DNA of 32,179 nt, from contig JAPOVR010000130.1 in NCBI GenBank assembly GCA_026708005.1, positions 1 through 32,179 on the forward strand. The letters run 5' to 3'. Source of the stretch: Actinomycetes bacterium (lineage in GTDB: Bacteria > Actinomycetota > Thermoleophilia > Gaiellales > Gaiellaceae). This document shows, in pieces, positions 25,196 to 32,179 of this stretch. Position numbers and translations under genes: made by a program. Positions within the stretch are counted from its first letter, which is position 1, and every line of letters begins with the position of its first letter. The notes under the pieces were generated by a model. It worked only from the letters and a program-made list of their open reading frames with translations. It did not search any database and had not been told where the DNA came from.

Positions 25196-25975
25196 ATGAA
25201 GATCGCCGTCTGCGTGAAGGAGGTGCCCGACACGACCGCGCCGCGGCGTGTCGACCCGGAGACCCTCCGGCTCGACCGCTCGGGCGAGGCCACGCTGAAC
25301 CCGGGCGACACAAGCGCGGTGGAAGAGGCGCTTCGACTCAAGGAGGCGAGCGCTAACGGTGAGGTTGTCGTCGTCTCGATGGCGCCGGAGAGTGCGCTCA
25401 ACTCCCTGCGCAAGGCGCTCGCGATGGGCGCCGATCGGGCGCTACTCGTTGCCGACGAAGCTGCGGCCGGCTCAGACATCCTGCCGACAAGCCGCGTGCT
25501 CGCCGCCGTGATCAGCCGCGAGGCACCCGATCTCGTGCTGCTCGGCCAGCAGGCCAGCGACTCTGACGGTGCTCTGCTCTGGGGCGCTCTCGCCGAGCGC
25601 TTGGAGATGCCGCTGGTCTCGCAGGCAACGAGCCTGACCGTCGAGGACGGAACGGCAACCGTCAGGCGCCAGACGGAATTCGGCTACGACGTGATCGAGA
25701 CGCCGCTTCCCTGCGTGATCGCGGTCTCGGACGCGATCAACGAGCCCAGGTACCCGTCGCTCAAGGGCATCATGGGCGCCAGGAAGAAGCCCCAGGAGAC
25801 GTTGGGGCTCGACGCGCTCGGGATCGCGCCCTCCGCTGCCGGCGCAGCTGGTTCCGGCACGCAGGTGCTCTCGCTCGATGCGCCACCCAGCAGGGGCGAG
25901 ACGACGGTGATCGAGGATGACGGAACGGCCGCGGAGAAGCTCGTCGAGTTCCTGAGCGAGGGCAAGTACCTCTAG
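25196..25975 (+). CDS. etfB: Electron transfer flavoprotein beta subunit
   Basis: 259 residues. Binds AMP and pairs with EtfA to accept electrons from acyl-CoA dehydrogenases. N-terminal MKIAVCVKEVPDTTA, the LGQQASDSDGALLWGALAE segment, the TEFGYDVIETPLPCVIAV strand, and the ETF-beta signature INEPRYPSLKGIMGARKKP are present. The ATG is preceded by a -10 box with a 10-base interval and no Shine-Dalgarno. First gene of a three-gene operon, with four bases before etfA. Confidence 0.95.
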   Translation: MKIAVCVKEVPDTTAPRRVDPETLRLDRSGEATLNPGDTSAVEEALRLKEASANGEVVVVSMAPESALNSLRKALAMGADRALLVADEAAAGSDILPTSRVLAAVISREAPDLVLLGQQASDSDGALLWGALAERLEMPLVSQATSLTVEDGTATVRRQTEFGYDVIETPLPCVIAVSDAINEPRYPSLKGIMGARKKPQETLGLDALGIAPSAAGAAGSGTQVLSLDAPPSRGETTVIEDDGTAAEKLVEFLSEGKYL

Positions 25976-25979
25976 CGGG

Positions 25980-26942
25980 ATGTCGACCCTCGTTTTCGTC
26001 GAGCACCACGATCGCGCGCCGCAGGAGAGCGCGCTGGGTGTCCTCGGCAAGGCGGCCTCGCTCGAAGGTGACGTCGCCGCCGTGGTGTGCGGCGAGCACG
26101 CGCGCGAGGTCGCGGCTGAGCTTGGCCGGTACGGCGCCCAGCGGGTCTTCGCGGCCGACGCGCCGGCGCTGGCAGCGCCTCTCCCTCAGCCGCGCGTCGA
26201 CGTGATCACGGCGCTCATCGGGGAGCACGGCTTCGACACGGTGCTCCTTGGCTCGTCGGTGCTCGCAGCCGATATCGCCGCCGCGCTCGCTGCGAGGTTG
26301 GAGGCAGGCCTCAACTACGGGCTCGTCGATCTCAGGCTCGACGGCGACCGGCTTGTTGGCGTGCAGCCGATCCTCGGCGACTCCGCCTACGCCAACGTCG
26401 GTTGGACTGCCACCCCCAGGCTTGCGCTGTTCCGCTCGGGGGTGCTCGAGCCCCGGGACGTTGGCGGCTCGGCCGATGTCATCAACGTCTCGCCCTCGGT
26501 GCACGAGTGGTCGCAGGCGGCCAGGCTGCTCGAGCAGGACCGCGGGGAGAGCGAGGGGCCGTCGATCGAGGAGGCCGACATCATCGTCGCCGGCGGCCGC
26601 GGCCTTGGCGCGCCCGAGCACTTCTCGATCGTCGAGGACCTCGCGCAGGCTCTCGGCGGCGCTGTCGGGGCGACCCGGGCCGTCGTTGATGCGGGCTGGT
26701 ATCCGTACTCGACGCAGGTTGGACAGACCGGCAAGACCGTGACGCCCAAGCTCTACGTTGCCTGCGGCATCTCGGGCGCCATTCAGCACAAGGTGGGCAT
26801 GCAGAACGCCTCCGTCATCGTGGCGATCAACAAGGATCGCAACGCCCCGATCTTCGACTACTGCGACCTCGGTGTGGTGGGCGATCTGCACCAGATCATG
26901 CCCAAGCTGACCGAGCTCATCCGTCAGCGGACGTCGGGATGA
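25980..26942 (+). CDS. etfA: Electron transfer flavoprotein alpha subunit
   Basis: 320 residues. The C-terminal FAD domain carries the ETF-alpha signature: AGGRGLGAPEHF, GATRAVVDAGWYP, QVGQTGKTVTPKLYVACG, SGAIQHKVGMQNASVIVAIN and KDRNAPIFDYCDLGVVGD. The N-terminal domain pairs with EtfB. It starts four bases after etfB, and its stop overlaps the next gene by 4 nt (ATGA), so all three proteins are probably made in step. Length is normal. Confidence 0.96.
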   Translation: MSTLVFVEHHDRAPQESALGVLGKAASLEGDVAAVVCGEHAREVAAELGRYGAQRVFAADAPALAAPLPQPRVDVITALIGEHGFDTVLLGSSVLAADIAAALAARLEAGLNYGLVDLRLDGDRLVGVQPILGDSAYANVGWTATPRLALFRSGVLEPRDVGGSADVINVSPSVHEWSQAARLLEQDRGESEGPSIEEADIIVAGGRGLGAPEHFSIVEDLAQALGGAVGATRAVVDAGWYPYSTQVGQTGKTVTPKLYVACGISGAIQHKVGMQNASVIVAINKDRNAPIFDYCDLGVVGDLHQIMPKLTELIRQRTSG

Positions 26943-28636
26943 GCGCTCGGCCAGCAGACCATCGACCGGCGCCCGGTCCGGGCGAGTTCATCGCGGCGCC
27001 CTCCGACCCGCAGGACGAGCGCATCGACGTCGGCGTGAACATCGTCGGCGCCGGGCCCGCAGGGCTCGCGGCCGCGGTGCGCCTCGGCCAGCTCCTCCAG
27101 GACCGGCCCGAGCTTGCCGAGCGGCTCGGTGACGTCCCGGTCGCGGTGCTCGAGAAGGGGAAGACGGCTGGCGCCCACCTGCTCTCGGGTGCCGTCATCA
27201 ACCCGTACTCCCTGCGCCTTCTCTTCCCCGGCATGTCGGTCAGCGAGATGCCGTTCTTCGGGCTCGTCAAGGCGGAGGCCGTCTACTACCTCACCCGGAA
27301 GCGCGCCATTCGCATTCCGACCCCGCCAATGATGGTCAACGACGGGAACTACATCGCGTCGCTCGCCCACGTCGGTCGCTGGCTGGCCGAGCGCGCCGAG
27401 GAGCTCGGCGTGACAGTTGTGCCCGAGACTGCCGCGACGAAGCTCCTGGTGAGCGGCGGGCGCGTGGTCGGCGTGCGGACGGGCGACAAGGGTCGCGGCC
27501 GCGACGGCAAGGAGCTCGGGAACTTCGAGCCCGGCACCGACGTGACCGCCCGAGCGACGATCCTCGCCGAGGGAACGCTCGGACACCTCTCGCTCGCTGC
27601 CACCGAGCACTTCGGTCTGCGCACGCAGCCCCAGACCTGGGCCCTCGGCGTCAAGGAGGTCTGGGAGGTCGCGCGGCCGCTCGACCGCATCGTCCACACG
27701 ATGGGCTGGCCGTTGCGCGGCGGCCGTAAGTACCGCGAGTTCGGCGGCAGCTTCCTCTATCCGATGGGCGAGGGGATGGTCTCGATTGGGCTGGTCGTCG
27801 GGCTTGACTACGCTGACGCGTCGGTCTCGGTGCACGACCTGCTGCAGGAGCTGAAGATGCATCCGTTCGTGCGCCGGATTCTCGACGGGGGCAAGCGCCT
27901 TGCGTGGGGTGCTAAGACCATCCCGGAGGGCGGGCTCCAAGCCGTCCCGAGCAGGCTCAGCTTCCCCGGGGGCATGATCGTCGGAGACGCGGCGGGACTC
28001 GTCAACGTGCCCGCGCTGAAGGGCGTGCACTATGCGATGCGGTCGGGAATGCTGGCCGCCGAGACCGCGTGTGCAGCGGTCAGCCCCGGCCAGACGGCCT
28101 GGACGCCGGGCTCGCTCGACGCCTACGACGACGCCGTGCGCGCGAGCTTCATCTGGCAGGACCTCAAACGCGTCCGCAACATGCGGCCCGCGTTCGCGAA
28201 CGGCTTCCTGGCGGGCAGCACGCTCGCAGGGGCGGCGGCGGCGACGTTCGGAAGCTTTCCTCCCAAAGACCTCCCGACCGAGGACGATGGCGAGGTGCCG
28301 GTCTTCGTCGGGGACCGCGACCGCTCCTATCCCGCACCTGACGGGGCCCTCACTTTCGACAAGCTCTCGAGCGTCTACCTCAGCGGCAACAAGACCCGAG
28401 ACGATGCTCCGAACCACATCCGGGTTCGCACCGACGTGCCGCGAGAGGTTGCCGAAGCCTGGGTGCGGATGTGCCCGGCGCAGGTCTACGAGATCGCAGG
28501 CGGCGGGGCCTCCGCCGGGGCCGCCACCGTCGAGGTAACCCCCTCCAACTGCGTGCAGTGCGGCGCGATCACCGCCAAGGGCGGTCGCCTGACGCCGCCC
28601 GAGGGCGGCAGCGGCCCGGAGTACTCGCTGCTGTAG
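26939..28636 (+). CDS. Electron transfer flavoprotein-quinone oxidoreductase, variant cluster motif
   Basis: 565 residues, the expected size. Oxidises reduced ETF and delivers electrons to membrane quinone. It has an FAD-binding NIVGAGPAGLAAAVRLG near residue 33, HLLSGAVINP, and the quinone/membrane-contact region with GGSFLYPMGEGMVSIGLVVG and GDAAGLVNVPALKGVHYAM. The C-terminal iron-sulphur segment is recognisable (CPAQVYE, NCVQC, PPEGGSGPEY), but only three of the four canonical cluster cysteines are present: C512, C538 and C541. Position 544, normally Cys in CxxCxxC, is Ile. The reading frame is intact with no sign of a frameshift. It ends the etf operon. Confidence 0.9.
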   Translation: MSARPADHRPAPGPGEFIAAPSDPQDERIDVGVNIVGAGPAGLAAAVRLGQLLQDRPELAERLGDVPVAVLEKGKTAGAHLLSGAVINPYSLRLLFPGMSVSEMPFFGLVKAEAVYYLTRKRAIRIPTPPMMVNDGNYIASLAHVGRWLAERAEELGVTVVPETAATKLLVSGGRVVGVRTGDKGRGRDGKELGNFEPGTDVTARATILAEGTLGHLSLAATEHFGLRTQPQTWALGVKEVWEVARPLDRIVHTMGWPLRGGRKYREFGGSFLYPMGEGMVSIGLVVGLDYADASVSVHDLLQELKMHPFVRRILDGGKRLAWGAKTIPEGGLQAVPSRLSFPGGMIVGDAAGLVNVPALKGVHYAMRSGMLAAETACAAVSPGQTAWTPGSLDAYDDAVRASFIWQDLKRVRNMRPAFANGFLAGSTLAGAAAATFGSFPPKDLPTEDDGEVPVFVGDRDRSYPAPDGALTFDKLSSVYLSGNKTRDDAPNHIRVRTDVPREVAEAWVRMCPAQVYEIAGGGASAGAATVEVTPSNCVQCGAITAKGGRLTPPEGGSGPEYSLL

Positions 28637-28739
28637 GGCCGCTCGGTTGCTCGATGCGGCGCCCGATCCACGGTCGACCAGCGAGGCGGCCGCGCGTCGC
28701 GGCCAGGACGATCCTGCTGCCTGCGGCGCTGCGACGGTC

Positions 28740-29699
28740 GTGACAGCCGCCGAGATCGAGCGCGCTCGCTCGGTGATCGACGGCCGTGCGCACGTGACGC
28801 CGGTCTTCACCTCGCGACTCCTCAGCGAGGCTGCGGGCGCGCCCGTCGTGCTGAAGGCCGAGCTGTTCCAGCGGACGGGATCGTTCAAGCTTCGGGGCGT
28901 GCTCACGCGGCTCGCCGGGCTCTCGAGCGCCGAGCGACAGCGAGGCGTGATCACCGTCTCAGCCGGCAACCACGCTCAGGCATTGGCGTACGGGTGCGCC
29001 GAGGAAGGCATCGACTGCCTCGTGGTCATGTGGCGCGGCGCGACCACGGCGAAGGCGGCCGCTGTGCGAGCCTGCGGCGCGTCGATCAACCTCGAGTCCG
29101 CCGATCCAACCGAGGCGTTCGGCCGGATGGAGACGATCCAGCGCCAGAGCGGTCGTCTGCCGATCCATCCGTTCAGCGATCCGCTCGTCGTTGCCGGGCA
29201 GGGGACCGTGGGCCTTGAGATTGCCGAGCAGGTACCCAACGTGGCAACCGTCCTCGTTCCGACCGGTGGGGGCGGCTTGGTCTCGGGTGTTGCCGTCGCG
29301 CTGCGGGCCCGCAGCCCTTCAGCGCGGGTTGTCGCGGTCGAGCCACAGGACGCCGCGGCATTGGCTCTTGGTCTGGAAGCGGGACGGCCGGTGCCGCTGA
29401 CGCCCGTGACGCACGCCGACGGGCTCGCGGCACCGTACACGAGCGACCTCTGCATCGAGCTCTGCCGTTCCTGCCGCGTGGGCACCGTGCGGGTGACCGA
29501 GGACGAGATCCGGGAGGGCATGCGGTTTCTCTATGGCAGGGCGAAGCTTGCGTGTGAGCCGGCGGGGGCTGCCGGCGTGGGAGCTCTGCTGGCGGGGAAG
29601 ATTGCGCGGCCGAGCGCTGGAACCATCGTTGCTGTTGTCTCTGGTGGCAACGTCGATGCCCATGTCGCCTCTGCTACGCTGGCTGGCGATGAAGGCTGA
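28740..29699 (+). CDS. Threonine dehydratase/serine racemase-like PLP enzyme
   Basis: Fold-type II PLP protein of 319 residues. Substrate/cofactor motifs: TGSFKLRG with the PLP lysine, [13 protein letters not shown], the phosphate-binding [12 protein letters not shown], and the C-terminal [13 protein letters not shown] and VVSGGNVD. It lacks a C-terminal ACT regulatory domain, so it is a catabolic or racemase-type enzyme rather than the feedback-inhibited IlvA. The GTG at 28740 gives a normal N-terminus ([12 protein letters not shown]); a TTG at 28647 would add 31 low-complexity residues. No clear ribosome-binding site. The last 11 bases overlap rpmE. Confidence 0.85.
   Translation: MTAAEIERARSVIDGRAHVTPVFTSRLLSEAAGAPVVLKAELFQRTGSFKLRGVLTRLAGLSSAERQRGVITVSAGNHAQALAYGCAEEGIDCLVVMWRGATTAKAAAVRACGASINLESADPTEAFGRMETIQRQSGRLPIHPFSDPLVVAGQGTVGLEIAEQVPNVATVLVPTGGGGLVSGVAVALRARSPSARVVAVEPQDAAALALGLEAGRPVPLTPVTHADGLAAPYTSDLCIELCRSCRVGTVRVTEDEIREGMRFLYGRAKLACEPAGAAGVGALLAGKIARPSAGTIVAVVSGGNVDAHVASATLAGDEG
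29675..29680 (+). promoter_or_regulatory. -10 box of a probable rpmE promoter
   Basis: TACGCT within the 3' end of the upstream gene. The predicted start at 29687 is two bases before the rpmE ATG, again a near-leaderless arrangement. Confidence 0.4.
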
Positions 29700-29898
29700 C
29701 ATCCATCCCGAGTACGTCATCGCCACGGTCCGCTGCTCGTGCGGCCACGAGTTCGTGACCCGCTCGACGAAGCCCGACCTCCACGTCGAGATCTGCTCGG
29801 AGTGCCATCCGTTCTACACCGGCAAGCAGAAGCTCGTCGATACCGGCGGCCGTGTCGAGCGCTTCGAGCGCCGCCGCGCCAAGGCGAGGCAGGGCTAA
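29689..29898 (+). CDS. rpmE: Ribosomal protein L31, zinc-binding type
   Basis: 69 residues. MKADIHPEY at the N-terminus and the four zinc cysteines C16, C18 (CSC) and C36, C39 (CSEC), followed by [20 protein letters not shown]. This is the C-plus form of bL31. The ATG at 29689 is required by the family N-terminus and overlaps the preceding gene by 11 bases; the longer open frame is not used. Neighbouring DUF1385 is a conserved partner of rpmE in many Gram-positive bacteria. Confidence 0.97.
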   Translation: MKADIHPEYVIATVRCSCGHEFVTRSTKPDLHVEICSECHPFYTGKQKLVDTGGRVERFERRRAKARQG

Positions 29899-30273
29899 CT
29901 CGAGAACCAGCCGGGTCGCTCGATCGGGGTGCTTCCGGCCACTGTCATGTGGGAGCTGGGGCCGGCGGGGCGTGGGGTGCGGTGTGCGCGTCTCGTCCCA
30001 TGGCGTGCCATGATGCGGACGCAGGGAGGTTGGGTAGGTAGGGCCCGGCGGGGCTCGTGGGTAGATGGGCATAGCGAGGTTGGCGGGCGGTGGCTGGATG
30101 GCTGAGAGGTGCAGGCGGCGAGGCCAGCAGGGGCAGTGACGGCGCTCTCGGAGCAGGGCTGGGGATCGGACAGACCACGCCGCCCCGACCGCGCACGCTT
30201 CCTGTCGGCTGGAGCGACCGGCCTGTCTTGGCCGTCGGCGATGGCTGGCCAGCGAGCGACTAGGCCAGCGAGC

Positions 30274-30307
30274 GGTTGGGTCGGCAAACGGGTTGGGTCG
30301 GCAAGCG
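30274..30307 (+). repeat. Two-unit 17-bp tandem repeat
   Basis: GGTTGGGTCGGCAAACG at 30274-30290 and the same with one change at 30291-30307. A related GGCCAGCGAGCG word is repeated just upstream (30248 and 30264). Confidence 0.65.
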
Positions 30308-30482
30308 GCGAGGTCAGAAGGCGGTCAGGTCAGCAAGTTGCGCGGGAGTGCACCTCGCGTGCCGGAGCGACCGGCCTGCTCCATGGCTGCCAGGGTGGGC
30401 CTCGAGACGTATCCCGTTCTCTGCGAATTTTGGGCCCGCTCCCTGCTCGCCCGATCGGGTCCGCGTGCCTCAAGCCCACGTA

Positions 30483-30557
30483 CAGGTAGCCCGCCCCCAC
30501 CCACCACTCAGGGAGGGTAGCCCAGGTTGGCGCACGGTTTGTCACAGAAGCGTCACG
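30483..30557 (-). repeat. Dispersed intergenic repeat, copy 3
   Basis: Inverted relative to copies 1 and 2. It keeps CGTGACGCTTCTG, one CCGTGCGC block, the invariant GGGCTACCCTCC and the G-rich end, but lacks 11 bases that include one arm of the GCGCA/TGCGC dyad. The 11-base deletion is not a multiple of three, which argues against a protein-coding origin. Confidence 0.75.
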
Positions 30558-30583
30558 GAACTATGCCGACTCTGCATGGCTCC

Positions 30584-30777
30584 GCGGCCTCCGCCCGGCC
30601 CGCGGCCTCTGCACGGCCTGCGGCTTTCCCGCGGCTCCGCAAGCTCCCTAGCACGCCCAGCCAGTGCCCGCGCAACGGCGCGAGCGGAAGCGATCCTCTG
30701 GCGGCTGCCGCCTGTCCAACGGCGCGAGCAGAGCCGAGGCAATCCCGCGCGACCCGGGCCTGCGCAACGGTGCGAGC
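30584..30777 (+). repeat. Short tandem arrays upstream of the DUF1385 gene
   Basis: An 18-bp pair starting GCGGCCTC (30584-30601 and 30602-30619) is followed by three copies of CAACGGYGCGAGC at 30673, 30717 and 30765, spaced 44 and 48 bp with partly similar sequence between them. They look like decaying minisatellites. Confidence 0.5.
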
Positions 30778-30865
30778 CGAAGCGGACTACGTGGTTGCGC
30801 GCAGTTCCGAGCGGGACCTGTCGCTGGAAGCCGTGCGAGCCGACCGCTAGCGTCTCCAGGACGAG

Positions 30866-31807
30866 ATGAGCGCCCCGATCGGTGGACAGGCAGTTCTCGA
30901 AGGCGTGATGATGCGCAGCCCGTCGGCGTGGGCTGTGGCGGTGCGAAAGCCAGACGGCGAGATCGCGGGCGTCAACAACGAGGTCTCGTCCATCCTGACC
31001 CGGCACCGCTGGATGCGCCTGCCGGTCATCCGCGGTGTCTTTGCCCTCGGCGAGGCGCTGGCAATTGGCTTCCGCGCTCTCGCGATCTCGGCGAGCTACG
31101 CGGCGCAGGAGGAGGGTGAGGACGGCAAGCCAGGCGCAGAGATAACGCGCGGCCAGCTGCTGTTTGCGTTTGCGCTGGCGATCGGCTTCGTGCTGCTCGT
31201 CTTCAAGGTCGGCCCGGCGCTGATCACCGATCGCCTCCCCGTCGGCGACAGCGCCGGGTTCGTTGTCGTCGAGGGCATCATCCGGGTCGCCATCTTCGTT
31301 GTCTACCTCGGCCTGATCTCGTTGCTGCCCGATCTGCGGCGGGTCTTCCAGTACCACGCGGCAGAGCACAAGGCGATCAACGCCTACGAAGCCGGTCAGG
31401 AGCTCAGGCCCGACCTCGTCCAGCGCTTCAGCCTCCTCCATGTTCGCTGCGGGACCGCCTTCCTGCTGTACGTGATGGTGGTTGCGATCTTCGTGTTCGC
31501 CTTCTTCGGGCGCCCTGCGTGGTACTGGCTGATCGCAACCCGAATCCTGCTGCTGCCCGTGATCGCCGGCATCGCCTACGAGATCATCCGCTTCGCGGGC
31601 AATCACCGGGAGAGCGGCGTGTTGAGGATCTTCCTCTACCCGGGGCTTGCGCTCCAACGGCTTACGACCCGGGAGCCAACGCTCGACCAGATCGAGGTCT
31701 CGATCTCGGCGCTGACCGAGGTGCTCCGGCTCGAGGGCGCCGAGCAGGCGGAGATGCAGCCCCAGCACGACCCCGAAAGGGTGCGCGAGGTCGATATCAT
31801 GGCCTGA
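30866..31807 (+). CDS. DUF1385 (YqhQ-like) membrane protein
   Basis: 313 residues. N-terminal PIGGQAVLEGVMMRSP is the family signature. Several hydrophobic segments follow (about 95-120, 130-160, 200-245) with the conserved RVFQYHAAEHKAINAYE between them and HVRCGTAFLLYVM after it. It is an integral membrane protein of unknown biochemical role, commonly found between rpmE and prfA. Here rpmE is the upstream neighbour, although 967 bp away, and the window ends before any prfA. The ATG is preceded by a weak AGGACGAG. Function cannot be stated. Confidence 0.92.
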   Translation: MSAPIGGQAVLEGVMMRSPSAWAVAVRKPDGEIAGVNNEVSSILTRHRWMRLPVIRGVFALGEALAIGFRALAISASYAAQEEGEDGKPGAEITRGQLLFAFALAIGFVLLVFKVGPALITDRLPVGDSAGFVVVEGIIRVAIFVVYLGLISLLPDLRRVFQYHAAEHKAINAYEAGQELRPDLVQRFSLLHVRCGTAFLLYVMVVAIFVFAFFGRPAWYWLIATRILLLPVIAGIAYEIIRFAGNHRESGVLRIFLYPGLALQRLTTREPTLDQIEVSISALTEVLRLEGAEQAEMQPQHDPERVREVDIMA

Positions 31808-31918
31808 GATCGCTCTCTTCGCCCTCTCGGTGCGCTCACGGGCGGGGCTTGCGTGCCTCGTGGCGACACTGCGGTGCCAGGCCGGGCGGGGCGGATGGAG
31901 GCTGTAGGGAAATTTGCC

Positions 31919-31956
31919 GGGACGATAGAGGGGCCGAACAGTGCCTCTCTCGTCCC
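31919..31956 (+). other. Strong 38-base hairpin downstream of the DUF1385 gene
   Basis: GGGACG (31919-31924) pairs with CGTCCC (31951-31956) and, after a two-base bulge, AGAGGGGC pairs with GCCTCTCT across an eight-base loop, with one G-U pair. No T-tract follows, so it is not a standard terminator. Confidence 0.6.
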
Positions 31957-31962
31957 TGAGAG

Positions 31963-32014
31963 CTAGGAGGGTCTAGGAGGTTTAGCGAAACGCGGAATGC
32001 CTGAATCCATGCGG
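31963..32014 (+). repeat. Edge repeat, copy A
   Basis: Order of parts: CTAGGAGGGTCTAG, a 9-base insertion GAGGTTTAG that looks like a partial duplication, CGAAAC, a 13-base unique core, then ATCCATGCGG. Copy B at 32125-32167 has the same parts without the 9-base insertion and with an unrelated 13-base core. Confidence 0.7.
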
Positions 32015-32124
32015 GTTTGCTGGTAGGGGCTCGGAGTGGTTACCCACGAATCCGGCGGCTCTTACCCACTGCCCGAGCAAGACGGCGTTCGCTCCTTGAG
32101 GTTGGAAGCACTGAGCCTTGGTGT

Positions 32125-32167
32125 CTAGGAGGGTCTAGCGAAACTCGCTAACCGTCTATCCATGCGG
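32125..32167 (+). repeat. Edge repeat, copy B
   Basis: CTAGGAGGGTCTAG, CGAAAC, a 13-base core different from copy A, then ATCCATGCGG. It forms a perfect small hairpin TAGCGA-AAC-TCGCTA at 32136-32150; in copy A the equivalent is only GCG-AAA-CGC. Confidence 0.7.
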
Positions 32168-32179
32168 CTTCGTGCGCCT

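Larger units (their letters stand above)
29899..30865. other. 967-bp gene-free spacer between rpmE and the DUF1385 gene
   Basis: No intact gene is recognised; open frames are low complexity. It contains a 17-bp tandem repeat (30274-30307), a 15-base word GGAGCGACCGGCCTG repeated at 30211 and 30364, copy 3 of the dispersed repeat (30483-30557), an 18-bp tandem pair (30584-30619) and a three-unit array near 30673-30777. A spacer this long inside a normally tight gene pair is unusual. Confidence 0.6.
31808..32179. other. Gene-free right edge with hairpins and a repeat pair
   Basis: No gene is recognised. The stretch is less GC-rich than the rest and contains a 38-base hairpin (31919-31956), another long stem (32029-32039 with 32066-32078) and two copies of a roughly 45-52-base repeat that flank that stem. 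It may be a structured noncoding RNA or the edge of a repeat array continuing outside the window. Confidence 0.5.

Noticed and set aside
26924..28969. Minus-strand open frame of 681 codons opposite ETF-QO
   Set aside because: It lies antisense to a clearly recognised gene, and its composition mirrors the codon bias of that gene. No family resemblance.
31808..32179. tRNA gene in the right-edge region
   Set aside because: The stems there do not form a cloverleaf and no GGTTCRANTCC T-arm is present.

Overview
The window is GC-rich bacterial chromosome with compact operons, frequent 4-nt stop/start overlaps (ATGA or GTGA), GTG/TTG starts and many apparently leaderless starts. The gene content is a B12-dependent mutase subunit with a PduO adenosyltransferase, ETF plus ETF-quinone oxidoreductase, acyl-CoA enzymes, an NrtR-type regulator and the rpmE-DUF1385 pair. 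Together these suggest a high-GC actinomycetote, perhaps of the Thermoleophilia type. That placement is inference, because there is no rRNA gene to test it.

Layout. 1-2.8 kb: a minus-strand operon of leucyl aminopeptidase and acyl-CoA dehydrogenase. 2.9-4.5 kb: an MFS exporter and an SCP2-like protein. 5.0-11.1 kb: a split leucine/acyl-CoA carboxylase set (biotin carboxylase/carrier, methylglutaconyl-CoA hydratase-like crotonase, carboxyltransferase), interrupted by a divergently oriented DHDPS-family lyase and a long repeat-rich spacer. 11.4-11.7 kb: a decayed transposase tail. 11.7-14.4 kb: nadC-nadA facing a divergent NrtR regulator. 14.4-20.5 kb: a complete, tightly overlapped trp operon (trpE-G-D-CF-B-A, minus strand) preceded by a leader peptide gene with a WWAW run and an attenuator terminator, and by two promoter/operator copies spaced 60 bp apart. 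20.6-23.3 kb: cobalamin adenosyltransferase, a metallo-beta-lactamase-fold protein, a mutase B12-binding subunit and an enoyl-CoA hydratase. 23.4-25.0 kb: thiG-thiS-thiE. 25.2-28.6 kb: etfB-etfA-ETF-QO behind a perfect 8-bp inverted repeat. 28.7-31.8 kb: a threonine dehydratase-like PLP enzyme, rpmE and a DUF1385 membrane protein.

How the genes fit together: acyl-CoA dehydrogenase electrons pass to ETF and then to ETF-QO and the quinone pool. The crotonases and carboxylase process acyl-CoA and branched-chain intermediates, and the mutase with its adenosyltransferase handles a carbon-skeleton rearrangement. The trp and nad operons carry visible regulatory features (attenuation, and a pathway-specific regulator).

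The least explained parts are noncoding. First, a structured repeat of about 80 bp occurs three times, always in a long gene-free spacer (4.7, 8.6 and 30.5 kb). Second, a pair of repeats at the right edge shares identical arms around a variable core of constant length (13 nt), next to strong hairpins. Third, the spacers contain degenerate tandem arrays. Another oddity is an ETF-QO in which the fourth iron-sulphur cysteine position is isoleucine.
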